Assembly (NCBI GenBank): GCA_963815535.1
Contig: CAWFGS010000001.1
Coordinates: forward strand, 124,001 to 188,000
Source: CAWFGS01 sp963815535
GTDB taxonomy: Bacteria; Pseudomonadota; Alphaproteobacteria; Sphingomonadales; Sphingomonadaceae
Direction of reading: 5' to 3'
DNA: 64,000 nucleotides
Under the pieces are notes generated by a model that ran no database searches, was not told the DNA's origin, and saw only the letters and a list, made by a program, of their open reading frames with translations. How positions within the stretch are numbered: the stretch's first letter is position 1; the number at the start of each line of letters is the position of its first letter. Positions 21,094 through 31,590 of this stretch are shown here, piece by piece. The position numbers and the translations under genes are program-made.

Positions 21094-23239
21094 ATGCACA
21101 TGCCGCAGGCGTGGGCGCAGGACCGCGACGCTCTGCCGCAGTTGGAAGATCTGATCCCCGATGCGGCGCTGGAAGATCCGGAAAACTGGGCGCAGAACCA
21201 AGCGCCAGACCCGCAAGAACCCGACCTGCAAGAGCCACTGTCGCCGATCGACGACGATCCGGATGGCGGCGCGATCGAACCGGACCTGCCCGATTTTGCC
21301 GATGGCGAACTCGCGCCCAATTCACCGCTCGCCGAAATGCCCGATTTCGCGATCGATTGGCCGGTGGGGGACGATCTGCCGCAGCTGACCCCGCTGGATC
21401 GGGACGAGGATGTGGAGTTTGCCGAAGCGGACCGGCCGGTCAGCCCAATCCTGCCCGACGCGCAGATCGCCCGGTTGGACGACACGCTGATTCTGGCCTT
21501 CCCGGTCGATGCCGATGGCTTTCCCGAACGCACCGAATTTCTCGAACGGTTCGAGGCGCTGTCCACGATCGAACAGCTGGATGGCGACGATGAAACCGCA
21601 CAATTGCTTGCCGCCCGCGCGCGCCGCGACGAGGAATTGCTCGGCACTCTGCTGCGGATTTACGGATATTACGACGCGCAGGTCATTCGCACGATCAACC
21701 GCCGGGCAATCCGACGGCGAAAGCGCTGGTCCGGTTCGACATATTGCCCGGCGCCCAGTACCGGTTCGGCGCGATCGATCTGGGGGAACTGTCCGCCGCG
21801 CCCGATGCGCCGGCACTGCGCCGGACGTTCGACATCGCGGTCGGCGATCCGGTGTCGAGCGACACGATCGTGGCGGAACAGATCGATCTCGATACGGCTT
21901 TGGGCGAGACGGGATATGCCTTCGCTGAAATCGGCGAACCCGAACTGCTGATCGACCATGCGCGCGCGCAAGGCGATCTGACGCTGCCCGTGCGGCCCGG
22001 CGGCAAATATGTCTTCGGCGACGTCATCAGCGACCTCGACGATTTCCTGTCCGGCCGCCATCTGGGCCGGATCGCACGGTTCGATCCCGGCGACATCTAT
22101 CAGCGCAGTCTGGAACTGGATCTGCGGCGCGCCATCACCGCGACCGGGCTGGTTTCGTCCGTCACCATCACCCCGCGCGAAGTGACCGCCGCCGGTGGGC
22201 GACACGCCGGGCGTGGTGGCGATGGATGTGGGGCTGGAAAAGGCGCCCCTTCGCACCATTGCGGGCGCGATCGGTTACGGTTCGGAAGAGGGCATTCGCG
22301 TCCAGGCGAGCTGGGAACACCGCAATTTCTTCCCGCCGGAAGGGTTGATGCGCGTGCGCGGCATCGCGGGTACACAGGAACAGCTGGCCGGAATGACATT
22401 CCGCAAGAACAATTTCGGCGGGCGCGACCGGATTTTCAGCCTGGATGCCTTTGCCAGCACGATCGACAGCGACGCATTCGAAGCGCGCACGGTCGCGCTG
22501 ATCGGGACGTATGAGCGGGTGTCCACCCTGCTGTTCCAGAAACCGTTGAGCTGGTCGTTCGGGGCGGAGATACTGGCGACGCAGGAACGCCCGCCGACCC
22601 TGAACGGGGTGGCCGCCCCGCGCGAAACCTATCTGATCGCGGCATTGCCGGCATCCGCCCTGATCGACACCACCGACAGCCTGCTCGACCCGACCGAAGG
22701 GTTTCGGCTGGGCGGGCGGCTTTCGCCCGAAATATCGCGCAATGACGGGGTGCAGAGTTTCTATCTGCGCGGCCAGTTCGAAGCCAGTGCCTATCGCCAG
22801 ATCAACGACCGGGTGGTGATCGCGGGGCGCGCGCTGGCGGCATCCATACCCGGCACGGACCTGAACAACATCGCCCCGTCACGCCGATTGTATGCCGGCG
22901 GCGGCGGATCGGTGCGCGGTTACGGCTTCCGCGAAATCGGGCCGCGCGACACGTTGGGCGAACCGAGCGGCGGCCGCTCCAAGGTCGAATTGTCGCTGGA
23001 GGCGCGCATCCGCACCGGCCTGTTCGACGGGGCGCTGGCGGTCGTGCCGTTCGTCGATGCAGGGTCCGTCAGCACGGGCGTGATCGCCGGGATTCGAGGA
23101 TATTCAGTTCGGCGCGGGGGTGGGCATCCGCTATTACACCGGCTTCGGCCCGATCCGCGTCGATGTCGGCGTGCCGCTCAATCCGCGGCCGGATGACAGC
23201 CCGGTCGCCGTCTATGTCTCGCTTGGTCAGGCGTTCTGA
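21094..23239 (+). CDS. tamA: TamA-like BamA/Omp85-family outer membrane assembly protein (three frameshifts)
   Basis: Outer membrane beta-barrel partner of TamB. The N-terminus carries a signal-peptide end (PQAWAQ), then about 100 residues rich in Asp, Pro and Glu, then POTRA-like domains (RFGAIDLGELSAAPDAPALR). The C-terminal Omp85 barrel has YAGGGGSVRGYGFREIGPRD and ends GIRYYTGFGPIRVDVGVPL...SLGQAF. Breaks lie near 21700, 22190 and 23096. In frame the hydrophobic signal begins before 21094, back to about 21046, with no normal start codon, so the 5' end is probably damaged. The stop overlaps the tamB ATG by one base. Confidence 0.87.
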
Positions 23240-26200
23240 TGGCGGACGATCCGGCAGCGGACACCCCGATGGATAACGAAGCGGATGCGCCGGGCGAAGA
23301 CGCCGCACCGGCCGACCGGGGCAGGGGACAGCGTCGCCGTGCGCCTGGATCATGGGTTCGCTGCTGGGCGTTCTGGCGCTGTTGGCAGTCGGGTATGCGG
23401 TGCTGATCGGCCCGATCGGCAAACGCTTCGTCGCCGACCAGATCGCCCAGATCGCACCCGCATCGGGATTGCGCTTCACAGTCGGCGCGATCGAAGGGGA
23501 CATGTTCGGCGAGGCGGTGCTGCGCGATGTCGCGGTGTCGGATCCGCAGGGCGTGTTCCTGACGATACCGGTGGTGGAACTGGACTGGCGGCCGTTCGCA
23601 TGGTTCACCAGCGGCATCGACATTCGCGATCTGGCCTTGCGCCGCGGCACATTGCGGCGATTGCCCGAATTGCTGCCCGGCGATCCCGACGCCCCGATCC
23701 TGCCCGATTTCGACATTCGCGTGGATCGCCTGTTGGTCGATCGGTTGACGCTGGCGTCTGGCTTGGCAGGGGGCATCGGTGGGGGGCGGGCGCAGCAGGT
23801 CGATCTGACGGCCAGCGCCGACATTCGCGATGGCCGGGTGATGCTGCGCGCCGATGGCGATCTGGGGCGGGGGGCAGCGGGATCGCGCGATATGCTGGCG
23901 CTGCTGGTCGATGCCCGGCCCGACGACAATGTGTTCGACATCGATATCGATTACAATGCCCCGCGCGGCGGCGTTGCTGGCGAGCGTGATGGGTGTGGAT
24001 GAAGCCTATCGCTGGCGAGTTCGCGGGGGAGGGGAATTGGCAGAACTGGCGCGGCGCACTGGTGTTGCGGCGGGACGATGAACGGCTGGCGGCGCTGCGG
24101 CTGACCAATCGCGGCGGGCTGTATTCCATTTTGGGCAAGGCGGATGCGGCGGCATTCCTGACCGGGCTGCCCGCTCGCGCGTTGGGCCGCGATGTGGCCG
24201 TGTCGATCGCCGGGCGGCTGGAAGACAGCGTGGCCGATGGCCGTTTCGCCGTGCGCGGCGCGGGCGTGCGCGGGCAGGGGCGCGGGGCGATCGATCTGGC
24301 GGACAACCGCATGGACGCGCTGACCGTGAATGCGCGGCTGACCGATCCGGCACTGCTGGGCGCGGGGCTGCGGCTGACGGACACGACCATCCGTGCGGTG
24401 CTGGACGGGCCGTTTCGCGACCTCGCCATCCGGCATGATGTTGCGATCGGCGCTGTCGCGGCGGGCAACCTGCGTGCCGTCGATGTGCGGCAGAGCGGGG
24501 TCGCCCGGTTCGATGGATCGCGCTGGCGTGTCCCGCTCGATCTGACGACGGCGCGCGTCGTCAGCGGCAACGACGCCATCGATCCGCGTTTGATCGGCGG
24601 GCGAGTGCGCGGCGCGGTGACGCTGATCGGGACGCGCATCGCATCGCAGGAATTGCGCGCGACCTTCCCCGGCCTCGACGCGCGGCTGACCTTGCGCGGG
24701 CGGATCGATCAGGCAGCTTTCGCGCTGGCGGGGCCGGTCGAATTCGCCGATCTCACGCTCGACAATCTGGGCAGCGTCAGCGGCAATGCGAAGATCGTGT
24801 ATCAGACGGCGCGGGGAACCCCGTGGAAACTGTCCGCCAATCTCGCCGGGCGCATGGGCCGGGTTACGAATGCCACGCTGGCCAATCTGGCCGGTGTCCC
24901 GATCCGGTTTCGCGGCGGCGTTACTCTGGCGAAGGGGCGCCCGATCGCCTTTCGCGACGCATCGCTGACTGCGCCCAAGGTTGCAGTGACGCTGGATGGG
25001 CGCGTGGCGGGCGGCACCACGACCCTGGCCGGAACCGGACGGCACACGCAATACGGCGCCTTCACGGTGGAAGCGAGCGTGGGGCGCGGCGGACCCGACG
25101 CGGTGCTGGTGTTCGCCGATCCGCTGCCCGCGGCGGGGCTGTCCGATGTCAGAGTGGCGCTCAGTCCGATCGACGGCGGCTTTCGCATCGTGACCAGCGG
25201 GGGGTCAACGCTGGGCGATTTCACTGGGGAGCTGGGGCTGTTCTCACCACCCGGCGGGCCGGTGCGGGTCGCGATTCGCCAGCTCAACGTGTTCGACACC
25301 GGCATCACCGGCGATCTTACGCTGGGGCAGGGCGGCGCGACGGGAACGCTGGCGTTCCTGGGCGGCGGAGTGAACGGAACCATCGTTCTGAACACTCGCG
25401 ACGGGGGGCAGGCTTTCGCGATCGACGCCGATGCCAGCGGGGCGCGGTTCGGCGGTACGACTCGCATCAGCATCGGACAGGCGAACATTCGCGCGCGTGG
25501 ATTGCTGAAGGACGGCCGCAGCACCATCCGGGCGGACGCCTTCGCGCAAGGGATCGAATACGGCAATCTGTTCGTCGGGCGAATTGCCGCCAACGCCACC
25601 TTGCGCGACGGCGCGGGCGAGGTCACGGCGCAGCTGGCCGGGCGGCGGGGCAGCCGCTTCAATCTGCAACTGAACGCGCAGGTCGCGCCGCAACGCATCG
25701 CCGCCATCGCACGCGGGGAGTTCGGCGGGCGCGCCATCACCATGCCCCGGCGCGCCGTGCTGACGCGGGGGCAGGACGGTTGGCAACTGGCGCCGACGCA
25801 GATTTCCTATGGCGGCGGGATTGCCATCGCGCGCGGGCGATTTGCGGGCGCGAACGTCGCCGACCTCAATCTGCAACTGTCGAAAATGCCGCTGTCGCTG
25901 GCGGACATCGCCGTGCGCGACATCGGGTTGGGCGGTACGGTCAGCGGTTTGGTGGACGTTCGCAGCGTGAATGGCGGCCCACCGGTGGCCGATGCGCGAG
26001 TCACGGTGGACGATCTGACCCGGTCCGGCCTGGTGCTGTCGTCCCAGCCCATCGACCTCGCGCTGGTGCTGAAACTGACGCAGAGCCGGTTGGAAACCCG
26101 CGCCGTCATCACCGAAGGCGGTCAGCGGCGTGGGCGTATTCAGGGGCGCATCACCGGCTTGCCGCAATCGGGCGGATTGGCCAGCAGGCTGCAGGCCGGG

Positions 26201-27487
26201 CGGCTGTTCGCCCAGGTTCGGTATCAGGGACCGGCGGCGGCGCTGTGGCGGCTGGCGGCGGTGGAGGCGTTCGACATGACCGGCCCCGTGTCGATCGCGG
26301 CCAATGTCAGCCGCACGCTGGCCAACCCGCTGGTGCGTGGCTCTCTCGCGTCGGAAAATCTGCGGGTCCGCAGCGCCATTTCCGGCACGGACATCACGAA
26401 TGTGACCGTGCGCGGCGCGTTTGCGGGATCGCGCCTGCGCCTGACGCGCTTCGCCGGGAAGACCGCGCGCGGCGGCACGGTCACGGGCAGCGGCACGGTC
26501 GATCTCGCCAATCTGGGGCGGCGCGGTCCGGCGCTCGATATCAGGGTCGCGGCGCGCAACGCCCGCCTGGTGGATGCACGCGGACTGGGCGCGACGGTGA
26601 CGGGTCCGTTGCGGCTGGTGTCGAACGGCATCGGCGGCACGATTGCCGGGCGCGTTACGATCGACCGTGCGAACTGGTCCCTGGGCCGCGCGGAAGAAGC
26701 GGCGAAGCTGCCGCGCATCCCGACGCGGGAAATCAACGTGCCGCGCGATGTCGGCCCAGCCCGGCGGCGACGCGCGCCCTGGCGGTATCTGATCGATGCG
26801 CGCGGCAACGACCGGATCGACGTCGATGGGCTGGGCCTGGACAGCGAATGGCGTGCCGACATCATCTTGCGCGGTACGACCGACGATCCGCGCATCGGCG
26901 GCGAGGCGCGAGTGGTGCAGGGCCGCTACAGCTTTGCCGGAACGCGGTTCGAGCTGGAGCGGGGCCGGATCGATTTCGACGAAAACGCCCCGATCGACCC
27001 GACCATCGACATTCTGGCGGCAACCGAACGCGACGGGCTGACCGTGAACGCGGCGGTGACCGGCACGGCGCAGCAGCCGGAAATCACGTTCCGTTCCATT
27101 CCCGCTCTGCCCGAAGAGGAACTGCTTGCCCGCCTGCTGTTCGGCGGTTCGATCACCGAACTGTCCGCGACCGATGCGCTGCAGCTGGGCACGGCGATCG
27201 CATCGTTGCGGGGCGGGGGCGGGCTGGACCCGATCAACCAATTGCGCGGCGCGATCGGGCTGGACCGGCTGCGGATCGTCAGCGCCGACCCGGTGCTGGA
27301 CCGGGGCACGGGCGTTGCGCTGGGCAAGAATTTCGGGAGGCGCGCCTATGTCGAAATCGTAACCGATGGGCGCGGTTACAGCGCGACGGAGGTGGAGTTC
27401 CGCGTCACCAGCTGGCTGTCCTTGCTCGCCAGCATATCCACCATCGGCCGCGAAAGCGCGGTGGTGGAGGTAAGCCGCGATTATTGA
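23239..27487 (+). CDS. tamB: TamB-like translocation/assembly protein, AsmA-like superfamily (about three frameshifts)
   Basis: About 1415 residues after repair. A cytoplasmic acidic N-terminus is followed by one membrane helix (LLGVLALLAVGYAVLIG), a long beta-rich periplasmic body, and the C-terminal DUF490 domain (LPEEELLARLLFGGSITEL, GLDRLRIVSADPVLDRGTG, VEVSRDY). Such proteins form a hydrophobic groove that bridges the inner and outer membranes for beta-barrel assembly or lipid transport. Breaks lie near 23340, 23972 and 23999. Overlap with the tamA stop shows coupling. Confidence 0.92.
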
Positions 27488-27574
27488 CGGCTGATCCAAA
27501 AGCACGCACGCGAAGGGCAAAAGACATTATGGTCGTCACGTTCGCGTGATGGCGCGGTGTCGGGGGGCAAGCAC

Positions 27575-28779
27575 ATGAACCGCAATCTGATCGCCGTCGC
27601 CATCATCGTCTTCATCGACACGCTGGCATCGGCCTGATCGTGCCGGTCATGCCGTCCTTGATCGAAGGGCTGACCGGGAAGGCATCGACCGCGCGGAAAT
27701 CGGCGGCTGGCTGCTGTTCGCCTATGCCGCGATGCAGTTCCTGTTCGCGCCTCATCGGCGGGTTGAGCGATCGGTTCGGCCGCCGTCCCGTGCTGCTGGT
27801 CACACTGGCGTTGCTGGGCCTCGATTACGTGCTGATGGCGGTTGCCCCGACGATCGGCTGGCTGTTCGTCGGCCGGTTGGTGTCGGGCATCATGGGTGCA
27901 AGCTATGCCGCGGCGAACAGCTGTATTGCGGACAGCATTGCGCGCGACCGGCGCGGGGCGGCATTCGGAATGCTGGGCGGGGCGAGCGCGGCGGGTTTCG
28001 TGCTGGGGCCGGCCATCGGCGGTCTGGTCGGTCAGTTCGGCGATCGCCTGCCTTTCGTCGCCGCAGCGATCATGTGCGCGGGCGGCACGGTGTTCGGCTG
28101 GTTTTTCCTGAAGGAAACGTTGCCGGTGGAAAAGCGGCGCGCTTTCGACCCGTTGCGGTCCAACCCGTTCGGCAGCCTGATCCGCATGGCGCAGGTTCCG
28201 CTGGTGATCGGTTGCCTGCTGACGGTGTTCCTGATGCAATTGGCCAGCCAGTCGCAATTGTCGGTCTGGGCGTATTACGGCACATTCAAATTCGCCTGGA
28301 CGCCCGCCATCATCGGCATGACGGTGGCGTTTTTCGGCGCGCTGCTGATCGTGACGCAAGGGTTCCTGTCGGGCAAATCGATCGCGCGGTTCGGCCCGGT
28401 GCGAACGGCCATCGTCAGCCTGGCCTTTGCGATACCGTCCTTCGTCATTCTCGCATTCGCGCCGAACACCGGGGCGATGCTGGTGGGCATAGTGATCGGC
28501 GCGATCCCCGGCATGTGCTTTCCCGCGATGCAGCAATTGATGTCCGAACGGATAGAGGACGACGCGCAGGGGGAATTGCAGGGCGCGATCGCCAGCACGG
28601 TCAGCATGACGGCCATCATCGGCCCGCCGGTCATGACGGGCGTGTTCGCAGCCTATGCCGATGGGGAGGGGCTGGTTTTTCCCGGCGCGCCATTTGTACT
28701 GGCGGCGGCATTGATGGTGGGGGCGGTGGCTGTGCTGAGCGTCACGTTGCTGCGATATGGCGGCGACACCCCACGCTGA
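27575..28779 (+). CDS. MFS drug:H+ antiporter, TetA/Bcr-like (three frameshifts)
   Basis: A 12-helix major facilitator of about 401 residues. The first helix starts MNRNLIAVAIIVFIDTLG. The loop 2-3 motif is GGLSDRFGRRPVLLV, and motif C appears as GGASAAGFVLGPAIGGLVGQ, typical of antiporters such as TetA. Breaks lie near 27630 and 27680 (a missing G each) and near 27747. No TetR-type regulator is adjacent, so tetracycline as substrate is not supported. The C-terminal half is intact from about 27750. Confidence 0.85.
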
Positions 28780-28801
28780 TCGGCAAACTCTCGCGAGTTA
28801 C

Positions 28802-28834
28802 AAAAAGGGGGGCGTCCGGTTTCCCGAACGCCCC
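28802..28834 (-). terminator. rho-independent terminator of the 188-residue membrane protein gene
   Basis: Read on the minus strand, an 11-base stem (GGGGCGTTCGG against CCGGACGCCCC, one G-U pair) with a GAAA loop is followed by a run of T. It lies about 30 bases after the stop of the minus-strand gene. A near copy lies at 29470-29505. Confidence 0.75.
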
Positions 28835-28863
28835 TTCCGGCTTCACATTAACGCTGTCAGCGA

Positions 28864-29430
28864 TTACGGCGCCGATTGCGTCACTTTGCTGGCATAGATG
28901 AAATGCGCGATCCCATCGGGCAGCGGCGCCGTCGGGCCGGGAATGGCCGCGCCGGCGGGTGCGCCGTCGGTCGCCTTACGCATGATGCCGACCACATCGA
29001 CCCTATCGCCGCGATCCACATCGACGCGCCCCTCGATCGGGGTGTTGGGCGTGCGGACTTCTTCCAGCACCACCCAAACGCGGCTGTCGTCGCCCGCTTC
29101 CAGCCAGAAGCCGGCATCTTCGGGAACCGATCCGGCGCGCACATTGGTCAGTTCGACTCTGCGACCTTCCAGCGATCCGTCCGAAGTCGTGGCGATCAAC
29201 GCCAGATCGGTGATCGCTTCGCCATCCGCCGTAGCGCCCGCGATTTCGGGCAGGTCATCATCGTCGGGATCGGCGATGGCGGCGGAGGTATCGTCGTTCG
29301 CCAGCGCCTGTTCGGCCCCCTCGTTTTCGGGTTTGACGATGAAGTAGATTAAAGCGGCAATGCCGGCGAGCAGCAGCAGCCACCAAAGCCAGGACAGGTT
29401 GGATTTTCTATCGTGCGCCATGTCGGCCAT
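28864..29430 (-). CDS. membrane-anchored protein with acidic linker and beta-rich periplasmic domain
   Basis: This 188-residue protein starts at ATG 29430 behind GGGGA; an in-frame ATG lies at 29421. One membrane helix (WLWWLLLLAGIAALIYFIV) is followed by an acidic, disordered linker with a run of four Asp. The C-terminal domain (about residues 75-150) alternates hydrophobic strands (EGRRVELTNVRAGSVPEDAG, RVWVVLEEV, GDRVDVVGIMRKA), which looks like a small OB-type barrel. I do not recognise a named family. It sits between two nearly identical terminators downstream of glnA on the same strand and is likely its own unit. Confidence 0.7.
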   Translation of the reverse strand: MADMAHDRKSNLSWLWWLLLLAGIAALIYFIVKPENEGAEQALANDDTSAAIADPDDDDLPEIAGATADGEAITDLALIATTSDGSLEGRRVELTNVRAGSVPEDAGFWLEAGDDSRVWVVLEEVRTPNTPIEGRVDVDRGDRVDVVGIMRKATDGAPAGAAIPGPTAPLPDGIAHFIYASKVTQSAP

Positions 29431-29469
29431 GTTCTTCCCCTTTGTCTTTCACTCGATCTGCCAACACGC

Positions 29470-29505
29470 AAAAGGGCGTCTGGTTTCCCGAACGCCCTCT
29501 TTTTA
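29470..29505 (-). terminator. terminator after glnA (bidirectional)
   Basis: An 11-base stem (AGGGCGTTCGG against CCAGACGCCCT on the minus strand) with a GAAA loop lies about 35 bases after the glnA stop. T-rich flanks are present on both sides, so it could also work on plus-strand transcripts. Stem and loop are nearly identical to the terminator at 28802-28834. Confidence 0.75.
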
Positions 29506-29533
29506 TCGATCCCTTATCGGTCGTTAGCCGCGA

Positions 29534-30943
29534 TTACGCACTGTAATACATGTCGTATTCGACCGGGCTTGGGGTGGTTTCCAGACGGCTGACCTCTTCC
29601 CATTTCAGTTCGGTGTAGGCCAGAATCTGGTCCTTCGTGAACACGTCGCCCGACAGCAGGAATTCGTGATCGGCCTCCAGCGCTTCCAGCGCTTCTCGCA
29701 GCGAACCGCATACGGTCGGCACGTTGGTCAGTTCGGATGGCGGCAGATCGTACAGGTTCTTGTCCATCGCCTCGCCGGGATGGATCTTGTTCTTGATCCC
29801 GTCCAATCCGGCCATCAACAGCGCGGAATAGGCGAGATAGGGGTTGGCCATCGCATCGGGGAAACGGAACTCCACCCGTTTCGCCTTGTCACCCGCGCCA
29901 TAGGGAATGCGACATGCCGCCGAACGGTTGCGCGCGGAATAGGCGAGCAGGACCGGCGCTTCGAATCCGGGAACCAGCCGCTTGTAACTGTTGGTGGTCG
30001 GGTTGGTGAAGGCGTTCAGCGCCTTGGCATGCTTCACCACGCCGCCGATGTAATACAGGCAGGTTTCCGACAGGCCGGCATATTCATTGCCCGCGAATGT
30101 CGGCTTGCCGTCGTTCCAGATCGACATGTGGGTGTGCATGCCGGACCCGTTATCGTCCTTGATCGGCTTGGGCATGAAGGTTGCCGTCTTGCCATAGGCA
30201 TGGGCCACCTGATGCACGACGTATTTGTAGATCTGCAGATTGTCGGCAGTTTCCACCAGCGTGGCGAAGGTGACGCCCAGTTCGTGCTGCGCGGCGGCGA
30301 CTTCGTGGTGATGTTTGTCGCAGGGCAGGCCCATTTCGATCATCGTGGCGACCATTTCACCGCGGATGTCCACGGCACTGTCCACCGGCGCGACGGGGAA
30401 ATAGCCGCCCTTTTCCCGCGGACGGTGGGCCATGTTGCCCGCCTCGTACTCGCGGCCCGAATTGGTCGGCAATTCGATGTCGTCGATCGAAAAGCCCGAT
30501 CCGGCATAGCCGTCTTCGAACCGCACGTCGTCGAACATGAAGAATTCCGCTTCCATCCCGACGAAGATCGTATCGCCCAGACCGGTGGTTTTCACGAATG
30601 CCTCGGCGCGTTTTGCCGTGCTGCGCGGATCACGGGAATACAGATCGCCGGTCGATGGTTCCACGATGTCGCAGAACAGGATCAGCATCGGCGTGGCGCT
30701 GAACGGATCGACATAGACGCGGTCGAGATCGGCGCGCAGGATCATGTCGGATTCATTGATGACTTTCCAGCCCGCAATGCTCGATCCGTCGAACATCAGG
30801 CCGTCTTCCAGCTGGTCTTCATCCAGCGTGGCGGCGACCATCGTCAGATGCTGCCACTTGCCCTTGGGGTCGGTGAAGCGAAGATCGACCCATTCGATTT
30901 CTTCGTCCTTGATCCGTTTCAGCACTTCGCTTGCAGTGGCCAT
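29534..30943 (-). CDS. glnA: glutamine synthetase type I
   Basis: An intact 469-residue GSI-beta enzyme that makes glutamine from glutamate, ammonia and ATP. Visible motifs are the DGSSIAGW N-terminal loop, the metal-site VGMEAEFFMFDD, NGSGMHTHMSIW, and the adenylylation site KNLYDLPP (Tyr at about 398). The start at 30943 is chosen by family N-terminus (MATASEVLKRIKDEEIEWVD); the frame stays open upstream. It follows glnB by 70 bases and is probably co-transcribed from the sigma-54 promoter upstream of glnB. The PII protein next door controls its adenylylation in this pathway. Confidence 0.97.
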   Translation of the reverse strand: MATASEVLKRIKDEEIEWVDLRFTDPKGKWQHLTMVAATLDEDQLEDGLMFDGSSIAGWKVINESDMILRADLDRVYVDPFSATPMLILFCDIVEPSTGDLYSRDPRSTAKRAEAFVKTTGLGDTIFVGMEAEFFMFDDVRFEDGYAGSGFSIDDIELPTNSGREYEAGNMAHRPREKGGYFPVAPVDSAVDIRGEMVATMIEMGLPCDKHHHEVAAAQHELGVTFATLVETADNLQIYKYVVHQVAHAYGKTATFMPKPIKDDNGSGMHTHMSIWNDGKPTFAGNEYAGLSETCLYYIGGVVKHAKALNAFTNPTTNSYKRLVPGFEAPVLLAYSARNRSAACRIPYGAGDKAKRVEFRFPDAMANPYLAYSALLMAGLDGIKNKIHPGEAMDKNLYDLPPSELTNVPTVCGSLREALEALEADHEFLLSGDVFTKDQILAYTELKWEEVSRLETTPSPVEYDMYYSA

Positions 30944-31013
30944 GTCGTTTCTCTTTCGATGGTTGGGATGGGATGGTTCGGTTCTTGTGAAAAAGTTCGG
31001 GCTGGGCGGGCGA

Positions 31014-31355
31014 TCAGATCGCGTCGTTGTCCTTTTCACCGGTGCGGATACGCAGCGCGCTTTCGATGGCGGTGACGAAGATTTTCCCATCGCCGATACG
31101 GCCGGTCTGCGCGGCGCCGGCCACCGCTTCCACCACCCGTTCCGCCAGCTCGTCCGCGACGACGATTTCCAGCTTCACCTTGGGCAGGAAATCGACGACA
31201 TATTCCGCCCCGCGATAGAGTTCCGTATGGCCTTTCTGCCGCCCGAACCCCTTGGCTTCGGTTACGGTGATGCCGGACACGCCGACTTCGTGCAGCGCCT
31301 CTTTCACCTCGTCCAATTTGAACGGTTTGATGATTGCTTCGATCTTCTTCAACAC
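31014..31355 (-). CDS. glnB: nitrogen regulatory protein PII
   Basis: A 112-113 residue PII signal protein that senses 2-oxoglutarate, ATP/ADP and, through uridylylation, glutamine. The T-loop RQKGHTELYRGAEYVV carries the uridylylation tyrosine, and the C-terminal GRIGDGKIFVTAIESALRIRTGE is canonical. The start is GTG 31355, or TTG 31352, which would give the usual MKKIEAIIKPF N-terminus. The frame is open farther upstream, but that part lacks similarity. It precedes glnA on the same strand. Confidence 0.95.
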   Translation of the reverse strand: MLKKIEAIIKPFKLDEVKEALHEVGVSGITVTEAKGFGRQKGHTELYRGAEYVVDFLPKVKLEIVVADELAERVVEAVAGAAQTGRIGDGKIFVTAIESALRIRTGEKDNDAI

Positions 31356-31428
31356 TCTGCCCCCGGGCGGTTTTGCGATCGTATTGCGGTTGTCCATCGA
31401 CCGCCTGAATACCGTAATACGAAACGTA

Positions 31429-31443
31429 ACAAGAATCGTGCCA
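31429..31443 (-). promoter_or_regulatory. sigma-54 (RpoN) promoter for glnB-glnA
   Basis: The minus strand reads TGGCACGATTCTTGT, matching the -24/-12 consensus TGGCACGN4TTGC at all positions but the last, with correct spacing. It lies about 75 bases upstream of the glnB start. Sigma-54 control through NtrC is the known mode for glnBA in many proteobacteria. I could not point to a convincing NtrC enhancer in the 150 bases upstream. Confidence 0.75.
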
Positions 31444-31590
31444 GCAATGAACGGATCACGGCGTAGCGGCTCGGCCCCCTTTCGTGAAGGGGTGCGCGCA
31501 ATAAGTTCGCGAATTGGGCCACATTTCGCGCAATATTCTCACGCGTCGATCGTATGGCGACTGCCGCATTATGCCGCAAACGCTGCCTAT

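Noticed and set aside
24823..27549. A long second plus-strand frame inside tamB
   Set aside because: It is Arg/Gly/Ala-rich without any motif, while the other frame gives a complete TamB with its C-terminal domain.
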